Positions 17,031 through 26,658 are shown, counted from the first letter of the stretch. The stretch: DNA of 64,000 bases from Virgibacillus_F necropolis_A (GCF_044793635.1 NZ_CP084992.1:868001-932000), one strand, 5' to 3'. Made by a program: numbers and translations. Notes: generated by a model from the sequence alone, not told the origin.

Positions 17031-18383
17031 TCAATCCTGCGCTTTCTCTTTCCTTACCTTGTCAATTAAATCGCTTGCTTTCTGCTTTTCTTCCTCAACC
17101 CGTTTTTCTAACTCTTGTTTTTTATGCTCATTAAATTGCTCAAGTTTGTCATGTCTTTCCGTAATTAATCCTTTTAGTTCCGTTGCTACCTGTTCGGTAA
17201 TTTTTTTAGTCTGTTCTAAGCCTTCTAAACCATTTAACAATAGACCATTTTCATCTTCTATTACTTCGTCAAAATTAGATGCTATTGAATCCAATTCATC
17301 ATTCTTATGAATCGCGTCCCACGTTAAATCCACACCTTCTACAGCACTCCACATATTTAATTCAACTGCTTCATGCGCTTGTTTCATATTACTTTCAACA
17401 ACTTCAACCATTTCTTTTCCTGTCTGGACATTAGTAAACGTACCGCCACCAGCTTCTGCAACCTTCTTTAACTGCTCTTGTGCTTCATTACCTACATCAA
17501 ATCCTATAATATTTACTGCAGTCGCGATTCCTGAATCGTGCAACTGCTTAGCAGCTTGAACTGGATCTCCACCACACGTCTCTTCTCCATCACTAATTAT
17601 ATAAACAACGTTCTTTACATCTTCACCGGTCTTACCTTGTAAATCTTTCTTTGCCGCTTTAATTGATGCCGCTAATGGTGTCCATCCTGCCGGTTTAAAT
17701 TGCGACAAAGACTTGTTGAATTTTTCCTTGTTATATGTACTTAGTGGGTAAACAACTTCTGTGCTACTACAAGACATTTTTTTGTCCGCATCGCTTCCTG
17801 TGCCTTTGTGACCATAAACACGCAGTAACACTTTTGTTTCAGTGGGTAGTGCTGTAACAAATTTCTTCAAGGATTCTTTTGCAGCTTCCATTTTCATTTG
17901 ACCACCCACATATGCGCCCATACTGCCACTAGCATCCAACAGTAACGCTACATGCATTTCTTTTTCTTTCTCATTTTTTTGTTCATCTTCACTTCCAGGT
18001 GCATCATCAACCAAAAAGGAAGGATTAAAGTCTTCATATTTCTTTAAAGCAGGACCGAAATCAGCCGCCATTAGATGGATAAGGTGATTGTACGCTTCAT
18101 CTGCTGTTAAATCTTCTGGTAACGATTCAATTGCTTTTTTAAATTTTTCAGCGTTCATATCTTCCGCGGTAAATAGCGCGCCCGGGCCTTCCTTCACCAT
18201 TTCTTCCGGTTCAGTTGCCGCTTCAGGCGCTGTTACTTCTTCTTTCTCTTTTTCCTCAGGTTCTGCAGGTTGTTCCGTTTTTTCTTCTTCTTTATCTTTT
18301 GTTGCTTCTTCATTAGAGCAGCCTGTTAGGACAAATATTAAGGCAATAACTATAATTAAAAAAAATGTTTTTATATTATTCAT
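17031..18383 (-). CDS. Lipoprotein with von Willebrand factor A domain
   Basis: The 450-aa protein has a lipoprotein signal ending VLTGC (Cys 22), then a long acidic Glu/Pro linker (residues 25-65). A vWA domain from about residue 143 to 320 has a complete metal site: LLLDASGSM (D150, S152, S154), the Thr in AGWTPLAASI, and ISDGEETCGGDP. A C-terminal coiled coil follows (about residues 380-450). It would sit on the outer face of the membrane and bind partners through a divalent cation. In Gram-negative Tad systems the vWA domain is part of TadG. Here TadG-like lacks it and this separate lipoprotein may supply it (inference). Confidence 0.88.
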   Translation of the reverse strand: MNNIKTFFLIIVIALIFVLTGCSNEEATKDKEEEKTEQPAEPEEKEKEEVTAPEAATEPEEMVKEGPGALFTAEDMNAEKFKKAIESLPEDLTADEAYNHLIHLMAADFGPALKKYEDFNPSFLVDDAPGSEDEQKNEKEKEMHVALLLDASGSMGAYVGGQMKMEAAKESLKKFVTALPTETKVLLRVYGHKGTGSDADKKMSCSSTEVVYPLSTYNKEKFNKSLSQFKPAGWTPLAASIKAAKKDLQGKTGEDVKNVVYIISDGEETCGGDPVQAAKQLHDSGIATAVNIIGFDVGNEAQEQLKKVAEAGGGTFTNVQTGKEMVEVVESNMKQAHEAVELNMWSAVEGVDLTWDAIHKNDELDSIASNFDEVIEDENGLLLNGLEGLEQTKKITEQVATELKGLITERHDKLEQFNEHKKQELEKRVEEEKQKASDLIDKVRKEKAQD

Positions 18384-18426
18384 TGTTTTCCTCCAGTAAA
18401 AATAATCTGTTATGAGCTAACTAAAA

Positions 18427-18625
18427 TCAAAGCAGTGATAGAACAATAAGTACAATAGCTAAGATAATGACGATATCCCTAGAATCGAATGTTGTGACTT
18501 AGTTTCTGCATGATCCGTATGTTAAAAAATCATACAACCGTCACAGCAATTATCATAAAAGATGCTTGAATGGTGCGGGCTATCGCTGCTGTTTTGATTG
18601 CTTTATTAGCTGATCGAATATCCAT
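18427..18625 (-). pseudogene. Frameshifted small membrane-protein remnant
   Basis: A 31-codon ORF (18530-18625, MDIRSANKAIKTAAIAR then a hydrophobic helix) is followed in another frame by a second hydrophobic segment (RDIVIILAIVLIVLSLL, ending at 18427). Together they look like one two-helix protein broken by a frameshift and stop codons. It lies just downstream of another small membrane-protein gene. A pair of genuine tiny genes is possible but lacks ribosome-binding sites. Confidence 0.35.
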
Positions 18626-18631
18626 CACCCT

Positions 18632-18964
18632 TTACATAACAAAATTTCTTACTAAGAAAGTCACACCAGCTATTGTTGCTATGAAGACCACAGGTAAGAT
18701 AAAGGTCCACTTAGTTATCCTGCCATTATTCTGGATTGCCAGTTGAGCAAACGGGTAAAATAAAATGGATGCAACTGTTAAAAACAGTAATAAATATAAC
18801 AAGAGAGAATCCATTGGCAATGTTTCTCTTTTGATAATAAATTCTCCGTTCAAACGATAACCGAACCAATAAAATATTATGAATATCGAAGCGATCGCAG
18901 TAATTCCAGAAATTCGTTGGAGTATAGTCCATGTTTTAACTTCCATAATGAAATAACCCTTCAT
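18632..18964 (-). CDS. Three-helix membrane protein, Tad block
   Basis: The 110-aa product has three membrane helices, with conserved-looking FYWFGYRLNG between the first and second. Two starts are possible: ATG 18964 with AGGTG 11 bases upstream, or ATG 18946 (MEVKTW) with AAGGG ten bases upstream. It belongs to a run of three small membrane-protein genes between the secreted Gly-rich protein and the vWA lipoprotein. No known family is recognised. Confidence 0.6.
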   Translation of the reverse strand: MKGYFIMEVKTWTILQRISGITAIASIFIIFYWFGYRLNGEFIIKRETLPMDSLLLYLLLFLTVASILFYPFAQLAIQNNGRITKWTFILPVVFIATIAGVTFLVRNFVM

Positions 18965-19007
18965 GCATATTTAATCACCTTTTAATCTCTATATTATTAT
19001 TTTATAA

Positions 19008-19283
19008 TCAGACAACTACATACGTAGCAAACAAATACATAGCACCTATAATCAACAATGTATACAGGAATGTTTTAACGTTCACACCTTTTGTGATTTG
19101 GGAACGAACCCTGTCAAAAACTCCAAATGTAAAACAAATAAATAAAATAACCATCAAAAATTTAATAAATGTACTATCCATTCCCCCAACCGTGTTAACG
19201 TAAACAATCAATATAATGAAATCTAACACAATTAAACTGATTGCGACACGATTTATTTTTTCCCATACGCTTTTATTTTTCAT
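19008..19283 (-). CDS. Small three-helix membrane protein, Tad block
   Basis: The 91-aa protein has three hydrophobic helices split by VNTVGGMDS and a basic FDRVRSQITKGVN loop, which is probably cytoplasmic. Its ATG follows GAGGAAAAT. It lies 45 bp behind the Gly-rich secreted protein gene and 43 bp before the next membrane-protein gene, so all three are likely co-transcribed. Function unknown. Confidence 0.6.
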   Translation of the reverse strand: MKNKSVWEKINRVAISLIVLDFIILIVYVNTVGGMDSTFIKFLMVILFICFTFGVFDRVRSQITKGVNVKTFLYTLLIIGAMYLFATYVVV

Positions 19284-19328
19284 TATTTTCCTCCTCGGAT
19301 AGACTTCAGTAACTTTAATAAAATACCG

Positions 19329-20819
19329 TTAATTAAATATACTTTTTATTTTAATCATTAAATCATTTGTCTTTAGTTTTATATTTGAAAAACCGTTCAT
19401 TAGACTTGTTTTAACATTAGCACCTAATTCTGTGAAATTTACTTTTAGTTCATTTCCTATGCCAGCATTTATAAATTCTGTCGCTGGACCTAATGAACCG
19501 AAATTAGTTGCGAATGCAAAACCTGCTACTGGAAGTGTAGCTATGCCAACCATTGCGCCTATCGCGAAATCTTCAATAGTAACTGCACCATTTGCATATA
19601 AAGCACCAATACTATTAGCTATTCCACCTGTTAGCCCTCCGGCACCAGCAACTTTACCAAGTAGCCCCCATTTGATATTTCTAATATTCCTTACTGAACG
19701 AATGAAACCGGCTCCTAATGGAGCACCAAGTAATACTCCTAGAGTTCCAATTCCCGCTTTCAAGCTTATATCCAACCAGGAATCGTTCGGTCCGGCATTC
19801 GCAAATTCATAAAGGAAGTTACCTGAATATCCATAAAGTACCGTATTTCCAAAAGTTTTCCAACTATAACCAAACGCAGCTTTATAAACATTAAGTAACT
19901 TTGTAGCTCCACTTTTACCCAATCTCCAAGCTGAACCAGCAAACGACTTCAAACCTCTTAATGCACTCCTACTAGTTGTTGCAATCCATCTTCCAGCTGA
20001 TGCCATTCCAGACTTAAAGCTGCCAACTATGTTTCTTCCAGCACCTGCCAGCCATCTACCGCCTGCGACCAATGCGTTTCTACTAGCTCCAACTATCCAT
20101 TTGCCTCCACTGATTAGTGCATTCCTACCAGCCCCGGCTAGCCATCTTCCACTAGTTCGCAACCCTGTCATGATTGCTGCTCCAGCCCCAAAATAAGATA
20201 ACAACCCTCCCGCAAGTGCACCACCTGCAGACCATGTTAGTACTCCCATAAAGCTAAAGTTATCAGTACCACCATTAATAATTAAATACACTATTCCTGC
20301 AATTATTGCACCAACAGCAGCCACAATTCCGACAACTAAGCCAATCACTCCAAGCGCAACAAGTGCTGCAATTGCTGCAACCACAGCTATTATCGCACCT
20401 ACCGTTTTAATTAAATCTTGGACGAAATCTGGAAGGCCATCCCACCATTCTTGAACACTATCCGCAAAATCATTCCAGGTGTCCTCCGCCCAATCTCCTA
20501 TATCCTGTGCACATTGTCCGACGTCTTTCCCACATTCTATTACAGTATCTTTAACATCAATAAATGTGTCTTTTATATCGCCACCAATTTCTTTAAGCTT
20601 ATCCCAACCTTTTTCCCACCATGGTCTATCTGCATCGCCAATGTCTGTATCCCCACTATTATGGTCCCCAGGACTAGTATCTCCTTGTTGCATTTCAGTT
20701 GGCTTTAAGCCACCATCATCATATTCAAACTCTCCGAGGTCAGCATTAATGGTTATAGCTGGAAATATCACAGATACTAACAAAACAAAAAGCAAAGATA
20801 CAGTATATTTTTTCCTCAA
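19329..20819 (-). CDS. Secreted Gly-rich repeat membrane protein, unknown
   Basis: The 496-aa protein has a signal peptide (residues 1-26) and an acidic, Trp-rich segment (about 30-145) with many Asp and WW/WE pairs. A long Ala/Gly/Val/Ile stretch able to form two or three membrane helices (about 145-190) follows. Then come four imperfect repeats of about 15 residues (about 225-300) in the pattern GRWLAGAGRNAL, GKWIVGASRNAL, GRWLAGAGRNIV, GRWIATTSRSAL. The rest is Gly/Ala rich. This layout is reminiscent of pore-forming or exported effector proteins, but I see no toxin catalytic motif. It is 93 bp behind the TadG-like gene, within the pilus locus, and might be exported by it (inference). Confidence 0.7.
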   Translation of the reverse strand: MRKKYTVSLLFVLLVSVIFPAITINADLGEFEYDDGGLKPTEMQQGDTSPGDHNSGDTDIGDADRPWWEKGWDKLKEIGGDIKDTFIDVKDTVIECGKDVGQCAQDIGDWAEDTWNDFADSVQEWWDGLPDFVQDLIKTVGAIIAVVAAIAALVALGVIGLVVGIVAAVGAIIAGIVYLIINGGTDNFSFMGVLTWSAGGALAGGLLSYFGAGAAIMTGLRTSGRWLAGAGRNALISGGKWIVGASRNALVAGGRWLAGAGRNIVGSFKSGMASAGRWIATTSRSALRGLKSFAGSAWRLGKSGATKLLNVYKAAFGYSWKTFGNTVLYGYSGNFLYEFANAGPNDSWLDISLKAGIGTLGVLLGAPLGAGFIRSVRNIRNIKWGLLGKVAGAGGLTGGIANSIGALYANGAVTIEDFAIGAMVGIATLPVAGFAFATNFGSLGPATEFINAGIGNELKVNFTELGANVKTSLMNGFSNIKLKTNDLMIKIKSIFN

Positions 20820-20912
20820 CCTGTTTCCTCCTTCCTATAATACAAAAAACGCCCCTTCTTTTCACGCGTCTTATTACCTAATCTGAGGTGATAAGATGCG
20901 TAAAAAGAAAGA

Positions 20913-21650
20913 TTAATCGCAATCTATATCTACCCCCACAGGACTTTTCACTTGAGCTGATGCCTCAGCGTATACATCATTATTTTCACCCATCTGGGAA
21001 GCATCCACCGTAGAGAACGAAGCTTCAGTTTTTACTTTCACAAAAACCTTAAACTCATCTTCATATGGAAACTTTAATTCTATTTCTCCCTCTGCACCAT
21101 TCTTATCCGCGTAATATTGTGCAGCTTCTTTTATTTCGTTCCTATTGTTATTTATAGCAGAGCAAATCTTCGAGTTAATTTCATCCTCTTCAAAAATATA
21201 AGTTAATATTTTATTAGGATTTAACTCGTATTCATTATCAATTAACCACTCTACTAATCCTTCAGGTGGATCTTCATCATATATTCCCTCTAAAATCTTC
21301 TGATATATATCTTTCAACTCATCCTCATCAGGCTCAGAATTCTCTTGTTCTTCACCATTACCTTCATCTTCTCCTTCTTCTTCTAGGTCTTCCTCAAGTT
21401 TTTTATCAACTTCCTCTTCTAATTTATCAAGCTCCTCTTTTATATCCTCTAAAAGTTCATCTTCGTATGCATCTTTCATTTCTGTAGAAGCTGCCAAAAC
21501 GGAAGCATCTGCACTTGATTGACTAACACGTTTATTCATAAATCCTGTAAATAAATCGAAGAATATAAAACAAAGAAAAACAGAGGCCAACAAAATTACA
21601 ATCATGACTAGATGGGTGCTACCCGATTCATTATTAATATATTTTTTCAT
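20913..21650 (-). CDS. TadG-like pseudopilin-type protein without vWA domain
   Basis: The 245-aa protein begins NNESGSTHLVMIVILLASVFLCF, a prepilin-like N terminus (Gly then Ser-Thr before a hydrophobic helix) like the Flp pilus TadE/G-type N-terminal domain. An extremely acidic Glu-rich coiled segment (residues 60-115) and an extracellular domain ending in VSSPVG-like strands follow. Known TadG proteins carry a vWA domain here; this one does not. It is adjacent to and nearly overlaps tadE. Role: a minor pilus or assembly component at the membrane. Confidence 0.72.
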   Translation of the reverse strand: MKKYINNESGSTHLVMIVILLASVFLCFIFFDLFTGFMNKRVSQSSADASVLAASTEMKDAYEDELLEDIKEELDKLEEEVDKKLEEDLEEEGEDEGNGEEQENSEPDEDELKDIYQKILEGIYDEDPPEGLVEWLIDNEYELNPNKILTYIFEEDEINSKICSAINNNRNEIKEAAQYYADKNGAEGEIELKFPYEDEFKVFVKVKTEASFSTVDASQMGENNDVYAEASAQVKSPVGVDIDCD

Positions 21651-22037
21651 CTAATCATCATTCTCCTCTATTACCGGAATCGTTGCATCTGCGTCAATTG
21701 TATAATCAAGCTTCCCAACAAAAGGTATCGAAATCATAGGCATCTTCGCATGTACGATTACTGTAACTTCCTTCCCATAACTACTTGACCCTGTTATTAA
21801 CGAGCTGGTTACGTCTAATCCATATGCAGATCGTTCAACGGCTGTTTGATAATCACCTTCAACTGAAGCTACACGTGCTCCATCTCTCGCTGCAGCCTCG
21901 CTGACAACTACCGTATATGCCGCCATTGCCATTTGCCAGATTAGTAGGAATGCAAAGATGATTAAAGGAAACACAGCTAAAAATTCAATTAGCTGTGACC
22001 CTCGTTCATTTTTAATTCTTTTAAGTAAATTACTCAA
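21651..22037 (-). CDS. TadE-like pseudopilin
   Basis: The 128-aa protein shows the TadE hallmark near the N terminus, NERGSQLIEFLAVFPLIIFAFLLIWQ. A Gly-Ser processing site for the TadV-type peptidase and Glu at position +5 of the mature protein are followed by one helix. EAAARDGARVASV and a short extracellular beta domain follow. TadE is a minor pilin needed for Flp pilus assembly. It is immediately between the Flp pilin gene and the TadG-like gene. Confidence 0.88.
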   Translation of the reverse strand: MSNLLKRIKNERGSQLIEFLAVFPLIIFAFLLIWQMAMAAYTVVVSEAAARDGARVASVEGDYQTAVERSAYGLDVTSSLITGSSSYGKEVTVIVHAKMPMISIPFVGKLDYTIDADATIPVIEENDD

Positions 22038-22039
22038 TT

Positions 22040-22258
22040 TTACTCTCCACCGACTTTATTAATTAATTTTGTAATTTGGTTTAGAATTGCCTCACCAACG
22101 CTCGCATCACTAACACCTTCCAAACCACCGATGATAGCACCCATTACAGCCAATACTACTAATGCAAGTGCTACCCATTCCAAAGCTTGAGCACCTTTTT
22201 CATTATTAACATAACTTCCAACCTTCGTTCTAAAAATACTTAAAATAGCTTTAAACAT
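22040..22258 (-). CDS. Flp-type pilin (major prepilin)
   Basis: This 72-aa type IVb prepilin has a leader ending NNEKG, cleavage before AQALEW (Glu at +5), and a hydrophobic helix (VALALVVLAVMGAIIGG) that packs the pilus core. A short polar tail follows. Its size and layout match Flp pilins. A good AGGAGG lies upstream. The prepilin peptidase at the start of the locus would process it. Confidence 0.92.
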   Translation of the reverse strand: MFKAILSIFRTKVGSYVNNEKGAQALEWVALALVVLAVMGAIIGGLEGVSDASVGEAILNQITKLINKVGGE

Positions 22259-22277
22259 TTTATTTCCTCCTCTTAAT

Positions 22278-23219
22278 TTACTTCAAAAATGTATCTAATC
22301 CGAATGCTGATGGATTATAAATTATGTTTAAAATAAGCAATCCAATTATCAAAAAAAACACTGATGGTACAACTAAAAATGTAGTAACTAATGTAATTTG
22401 CGGACTTGCTTTAGCTGCTTTCTCCTTTGCAATAAACCCTCTCATGGAACGTAAATCATCGGCTTGAACACGAAATGTTGTCGACACTGGGACACCGAGG
22501 TCACCCCCTTGAGCTAATGAATTAACAAGTCCATTAAGGGGCTTTGAATTATTACGATCTATCATATGCTGATACGCTAATTTTCTTGGAACACCTAAAT
22601 CAACCTCTCTAATAAAGCGCCTTATTTCATCACTTAGTGGTCCCTCCATTTGTCTGGTAACCTGCTTTAATGAACCGTCAAGAGATACACCGGCCTGCAG
22701 AGTTACACTAACTGTATCGAGAAAGTCCGGCATGCTAACGCTGATTCTTTCTTGTCGTTCCTTTGCTCGGTACCTGATCCATAGTGTTGGGAAAACATAT
22801 CCACCTACAGGAAGCAAAATAATAAAGATTGTTGAAAATGGCATTCCTAACAAATTCCAGAATGTACTAAACATCAGCATTGCAAAAAACAGCACAAAAC
22901 GCATCCCATGCAAGCCTTGAAATCTTAAATTAAAAGGATTTCCAGCCCTAGTGAGCATCAGCTCATCTTTTTGTTTATTTACAAACATTAGATATTTAAT
23001 TGTTGTTGGGCCAGCATATTCGGATGCCTTAATAATTGGATCCCATATACGATCCTTGATTTTTTTTCGTTTCTTTTTGCTTTGTTCAACAGGCTTTATT
23101 TTCTTAAATAAGTTTTGTCTTTTGGAAACATATAACCAAATATTGATAAAGGAAACTAATACTAGTAACAAAATGATAAACAATAATATTGCTATAACTG
23201 ATATAAATCCTTCTCCCAT
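22278..23219 (-). CDS. tadC: TadC-like inner-membrane platform protein
   Basis: The 313-aa protein belongs to the type II secretion F (GspF/TadC) family. It has an N-terminal membrane helix, a cytosolic helical domain (SMPDFLDTVSVTLQAGVSLDGSLKQV), the motif QGGDLGVPVSTTFRVQADDLR near residue 225, and membrane helices at the C terminus. Paired with TadB it forms the rotary platform on which the ATPase acts. It lies 4 bp behind tadB. Confidence 0.9.
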   Translation of the reverse strand: MGEGFISVIAILLFIILLLVLVSFINIWLYVSKRQNLFKKIKPVEQSKKKRKKIKDRIWDPIIKASEYAGPTTIKYLMFVNKQKDELMLTRAGNPFNLRFQGLHGMRFVLFFAMLMFSTFWNLLGMPFSTIFIILLPVGGYVFPTLWIRYRAKERQERISVSMPDFLDTVSVTLQAGVSLDGSLKQVTRQMEGPLSDEIRRFIREVDLGVPRKLAYQHMIDRNNSKPLNGLVNSLAQGGDLGVPVSTTFRVQADDLRSMRGFIAKEKAAKASPQITLVTTFLVVPSVFFLIIGLLILNIIYNPSAFGLDTFLK

Positions 23220-23223
23220 TTCT

Positions 23224-24153
23224 TCACACCCTTATGACTGAAATCCGTTTAATTATTAGATACGATATAAATTGAATACCCGCAAATATTACTAGTACTA
23301 TCAGTCCGACTGGTGTAAATAATGGATTTAAGAATCCAGGTATAAACAAATTCATCATCATAGCCATCAGCACTGGTAATAATGGTAGAATGATAGAAAC
23401 GAATTTCGCTTCCGCTGTCACCGTTTGAACTTCTTTGTTTACCCTCGTTCTTTCCTCTAACGTTTCTGCCATCAAGTTAAGAACCTCTGAAAGGTTTCCA
23501 CCGACTTTTCGCTGAATTAATATAGTACTTACAAAGATATTTAATTCATTACTGACTATTCTGTTACGGTATCGTGTCATAACAATTTCCAAATCATCGC
23601 CAAGTCTAAGCTGCTGTTGCATTCTTTGAAACTCTGGTTTAGCTGGTGCTTTTAATTCTTTGGCAACCATATCAATACCTTGGGGAATTGTTAGTCCCGC
23701 TTTTACAGCGTTTCCCATCATTCGGCAAATTTCTGGTAACTGTTTGTTCATTTCTTCCGTTCGTTTATTTTGTCTTGATTTCAGAAACATTTTTGAGCCT
23801 AGCCATACTAGGAAATAAGCAAGGGTAATGTCTAAAGGGAAAAATAACTTTAATACATTATGATTTAAAAACCACAAGCCACCAAATAAAATAATACATA
23901 ACCCTGTATACTCGGAAGGCTTTAATTTTAAATTACCATGTACTAGTTTCTTAGAAAGTACTTCGGCAAACTCTGAATTATCATATTTGTCACCTATTAG
24001 AAAAAGAAAGCTTCTGCGTTCCTTCTTGTTTGATTCAAACCAAGTGTCAACTCGTTTTTTTGAAGCTTTTTTTTCATGTACTTGCTTCAAGTAAAAAATT
24101 CCAATAATAAGCGCAAAAATCATACCAGCAATACTTACTTTGAGCATCAACAT
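23224..24153 (-). CDS. tadB: TadB-like inner-membrane platform protein
   Basis: The 309-aa protein is the TadB member of the GspF family. Visible are N-terminal helices, then QLPEICRMMGNAVKAGLTIPQGIDM and KVGGNLSEVLNLMAETLEERTRVN (residues about 135-235), the latter being the family's hallmark. Two C-terminal helices follow. It works with TadC and the CpaF ATPase. The start overlaps the CpaF stop region closely (6 bp gap), indicating an operon. Confidence 0.92.
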   Translation of the reverse strand: MLMLKVSIAGMIFALIIGIFYLKQVHEKKASKKRVDTWFESNKKERRSFLFLIGDKYDNSEFAEVLSKKLVHGNLKLKPSEYTGLCIILFGGLWFLNHNVLKLFFPLDITLAYFLVWLGSKMFLKSRQNKRTEEMNKQLPEICRMMGNAVKAGLTIPQGIDMVAKELKAPAKPEFQRMQQQLRLGDDLEIVMTRYRNRIVSNELNIFVSTILIQRKVGGNLSEVLNLMAETLEERTRVNKEVQTVTAEAKFVSIILPLLPVLMAMMMNLFIPGFLNPLFTPVGLIVLVIFAGIQFISYLIIKRISVIRV

Positions 24154-24159
24154 TTTAGA

Positions 24160-25491
24160 TTACCTCCTTTCAAATAAATTATCACTTACTTGTACCCCGA
24201 ACGCTTTTATTCGTTCTAATACCTTAGGAACATATCCCGTGGCAGTAAAATATCCTTTAACCATCCCATGTTGATCAACACCTTGACGAACAAACTTATA
24301 GATTTCGTTTATTTCTACTTTACCATCATTTTCTGAAATTTCCGCGATACTAACAATTCGCCGCTTACCGTCAGTAAGACGCTCTGTTTGAATAATAAGG
24401 TCGAGTGCGCCAACAAAGTATCCACTAATCACATCAGAAGTTAACGAAAGGCCAGACATGACAATCATCGCTTCTAATCTCTTTAATGCATCTTTTGGTG
24501 TGTTGGCGTGTACTGTGGTCAAGGAACCCTCATGACCAGTATTCATTGCTTGTAGCATATCAAGAGCCTCAGTTCCTCGAACCTCACCAACAATCACTCT
24601 GTCTGGACGCATTCTGAGAGCATTTTTAACAAGGTGCCGTATGGTTATTTCTCCCGTCCCTTCCATATTTGGAGGACGGGCTTCCAGTCTAACAAGGTTA
24701 TCATAATTAAATCGAAGTTCAGCCATATCCTCTATAGTAACAACTCGTTCTCCAGCAGGGATTGAGGATGATAACACGTTTAGTAAAGTTGTTTTACCGC
24801 TACCAGTCCCGCCAGAAACAAGTACATTACATTTCGCCTTAACTATTGCTTGAAGGAACTCACTGATTTGACCAGAGAAAGTACCAAATGTTAATAAATC
24901 GTGCAAAGAGAATGGTGTTTTATTAAATTTACGGATTGAAATCTTAGGTCCATCTAGACTAACCGGTGGTATAACAGCATTTACACGGCTACCATCAATT
25001 AATCGGGCGTCAACCATTGGTGAACTTTCATCAATTCGTCTACCCAATGGAGCAATTATCCGGTCAATAATATGACGTATGTGCTGCTGGTTTTTAAATT
25101 GAACCAACGATTTTTCAAGCCGCCCACCTCTTTCTATATATATTTCTCTCGGTCCATTTACCATTATTTCCGTAATATCTTCTTCCTTCAATAGCGCTTC
25201 AAGCGGCCCATATCCAACCGATTCATTAATAATATGATTGATAATCGCTTCAGTATCATCACGTGGAATAATTACTCGTTCTTCGTCAATCATTTGATTA
25301 ACCAAACGCTCTATTGTTTGCTTTCTTTCATCAGGTGGAAGTGTGGTTATTGTTTCTAAATCCGCTTCATTAATTATTCTATTTTTATAGTGATTAACCC
25401 ATTGCTCCCGTTGTTCACTAAAAATATCATCTTCTTGATCTGGAACAACTGAACCAGTATTATTTTTTACAGCTTGATCTATCCAAGACAT
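24160..25491 (-). CDS. cpaF: CpaF/TadA secretion ATPase
   Basis: The 443-aa protein is the VirB11/GspE-family ATPase that powers pilus assembly. Motifs: Walker A LVSGGTGSGKTTLLN (about residue 227), Asp box RVVTIEDMAELRF, Walker B RMRPDRVIVGEVRGTEALD, and the His box MNTGHEGSLTTVHANTP. The N-terminal segment VGYGPLEALLKEEDITEIMVNGP is typical of CpaF. It is next to tadB and cpaE in the standard Tad order. Confidence 0.96.
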   Translation of the reverse strand: MSWIDQAVKNNTGSVVPDQEDDIFSEQREQWVNHYKNRIINEADLETITTLPPDERKQTIERLVNQMIDEERVIIPRDDTEAIINHIINESVGYGPLEALLKEEDITEIMVNGPREIYIERGGRLEKSLVQFKNQQHIRHIIDRIIAPLGRRIDESSPMVDARLIDGSRVNAVIPPVSLDGPKISIRKFNKTPFSLHDLLTFGTFSGQISEFLQAIVKAKCNVLVSGGTGSGKTTLLNVLSSSIPAGERVVTIEDMAELRFNYDNLVRLEARPPNMEGTGEITIRHLVKNALRMRPDRVIVGEVRGTEALDMLQAMNTGHEGSLTTVHANTPKDALKRLEAMIVMSGLSLTSDVISGYFVGALDLIIQTERLTDGKRRIVSIAEISENDGKVEINEIYKFVRQGVDQHGMVKGYFTATGYVPKVLERIKAFGVQVSDNLFERR

Positions 25492-25504
25492 AATCTCTTC
25501 TCCT

Positions 25505-26623
25505 TTAAATTAATGTCTTCTCGATGAATCGTGAAACATTTTGAGCTGAACGACAAAGTGGTTTGCCTTTCTTATTATAAAACGGTCTTCCCATGTTAAG
25601 GAAAGGCTGAATTGCAAAAAAGTCTGATTTAATACTACCAGTGATAGGTTTACCAATTAGTTTATTTATACTTTTTTCTGTTAACTCTGCCTTTTTATGT
25701 TTTCGATTTAATATAATGGACATATTTTGATGACTAGGAAGCTTAAATCTTTTAAAAACCCGATTTGCGTGCTTGTAACCCCTTAACGACAAACTGTCTG
25801 GTGAAAGAATATAAAAAATATGGGATGCTTCATTTAAACCTGTAAAACTTATAGTATTTAGATTACTAGGGACATCAAGAATTACATGGTCAAAGTGAAA
25901 CTTACAAGTTTGAATTACTCTACTTATTAATTTATCAGTCAACTCTTCAGCTTTTTCAGGTTCTGCAGGGCCCTGTAATATCTGAACACCAGTATCTGGG
26001 TCCGTTTGGGATACATTCTGAATGTGATTCAATGATAATTCTTCGATTACTGGTTTAAGATCTGCATAGGAACGAGATGGTTCCAATGCAGTAATAACGT
26101 CAACTCCACCAAATTGTGCATTCAAATCTATTACTATAACACGCTGATCATGTTGCATTTGTAAAGATTGTGCAGCCATAGTAGCTAGTAATGTTTTTCC
26201 ACTTCCACCATTTGTACTATAAAATGCACTAACCTTACCGGAGTTATGATTTGATGTTTCCATCATCTTTGAACTGAATGCATTTAATTTAGTCTTTTTA
26301 TCTTCTATAATCGTTTTTAATTTGTCGAGCTCATCAGGAACAATCAGTACATAATCTGCCCCTCGTTCCATCCACTTTCTCACATCATCAAAAGAACGCT
26401 CTGAACATAACACGATAAGAATTATTGTTTCAGGAATATGTAGGTCTTCATTAATTTGAATAGATTCCTGATCAATAATAATAATTGATGAAGAGCTGTA
26501 ATCAATGAATGTACTTAAATTATCTAGAATTTCAAAATCCGTATCCATTTCTTGTAGTATTTTTTTAAGCTTTTCTATAATACAATTATTTTCTGTGAAC
26601 ACCTTAGCAACTGATCGTTCCAT
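25505..26623 (-). CDS. CpaE/TadZ-like ParA-family ATPase
   Basis: The 372-aa protein has an N-terminal receiver-like pseudodomain (about residues 10-115) and a MinD/ParA-type ATPase domain. The deviant Walker A reads YSTNGGSGKTLLATMAAQSL, with VIVIDLNAQFGGVDV and DHVILDVPSNLN further on. Such TadZ/CpaE proteins localise the pilus machine at the cell pole or septum. It lies between cpaB and cpaF in the operon. Confidence 0.88.
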   Translation of the reverse strand: MERSVAKVFTENNCIIEKLKKILQEMDTDFEILDNLSTFIDYSSSSIIIIDQESIQINEDLHIPETIILIVLCSERSFDDVRKWMERGADYVLIVPDELDKLKTIIEDKKTKLNAFSSKMMETSNHNSGKVSAFYSTNGGSGKTLLATMAAQSLQMQHDQRVIVIDLNAQFGGVDVITALEPSRSYADLKPVIEELSLNHIQNVSQTDPDTGVQILQGPAEPEKAEELTDKLISRVIQTCKFHFDHVILDVPSNLNTISFTGLNEASHIFYILSPDSLSLRGYKHANRVFKRFKLPSHQNMSIILNRKHKKAELTEKSINKLIGKPITGSIKSDFFAIQPFLNMGRPFYNKKGKPLCRSAQNVSRFIEKTLI

Positions 26624-26658
26624 CTGTTACACCTCTTCTATATGTTTCTACAGTAAAT

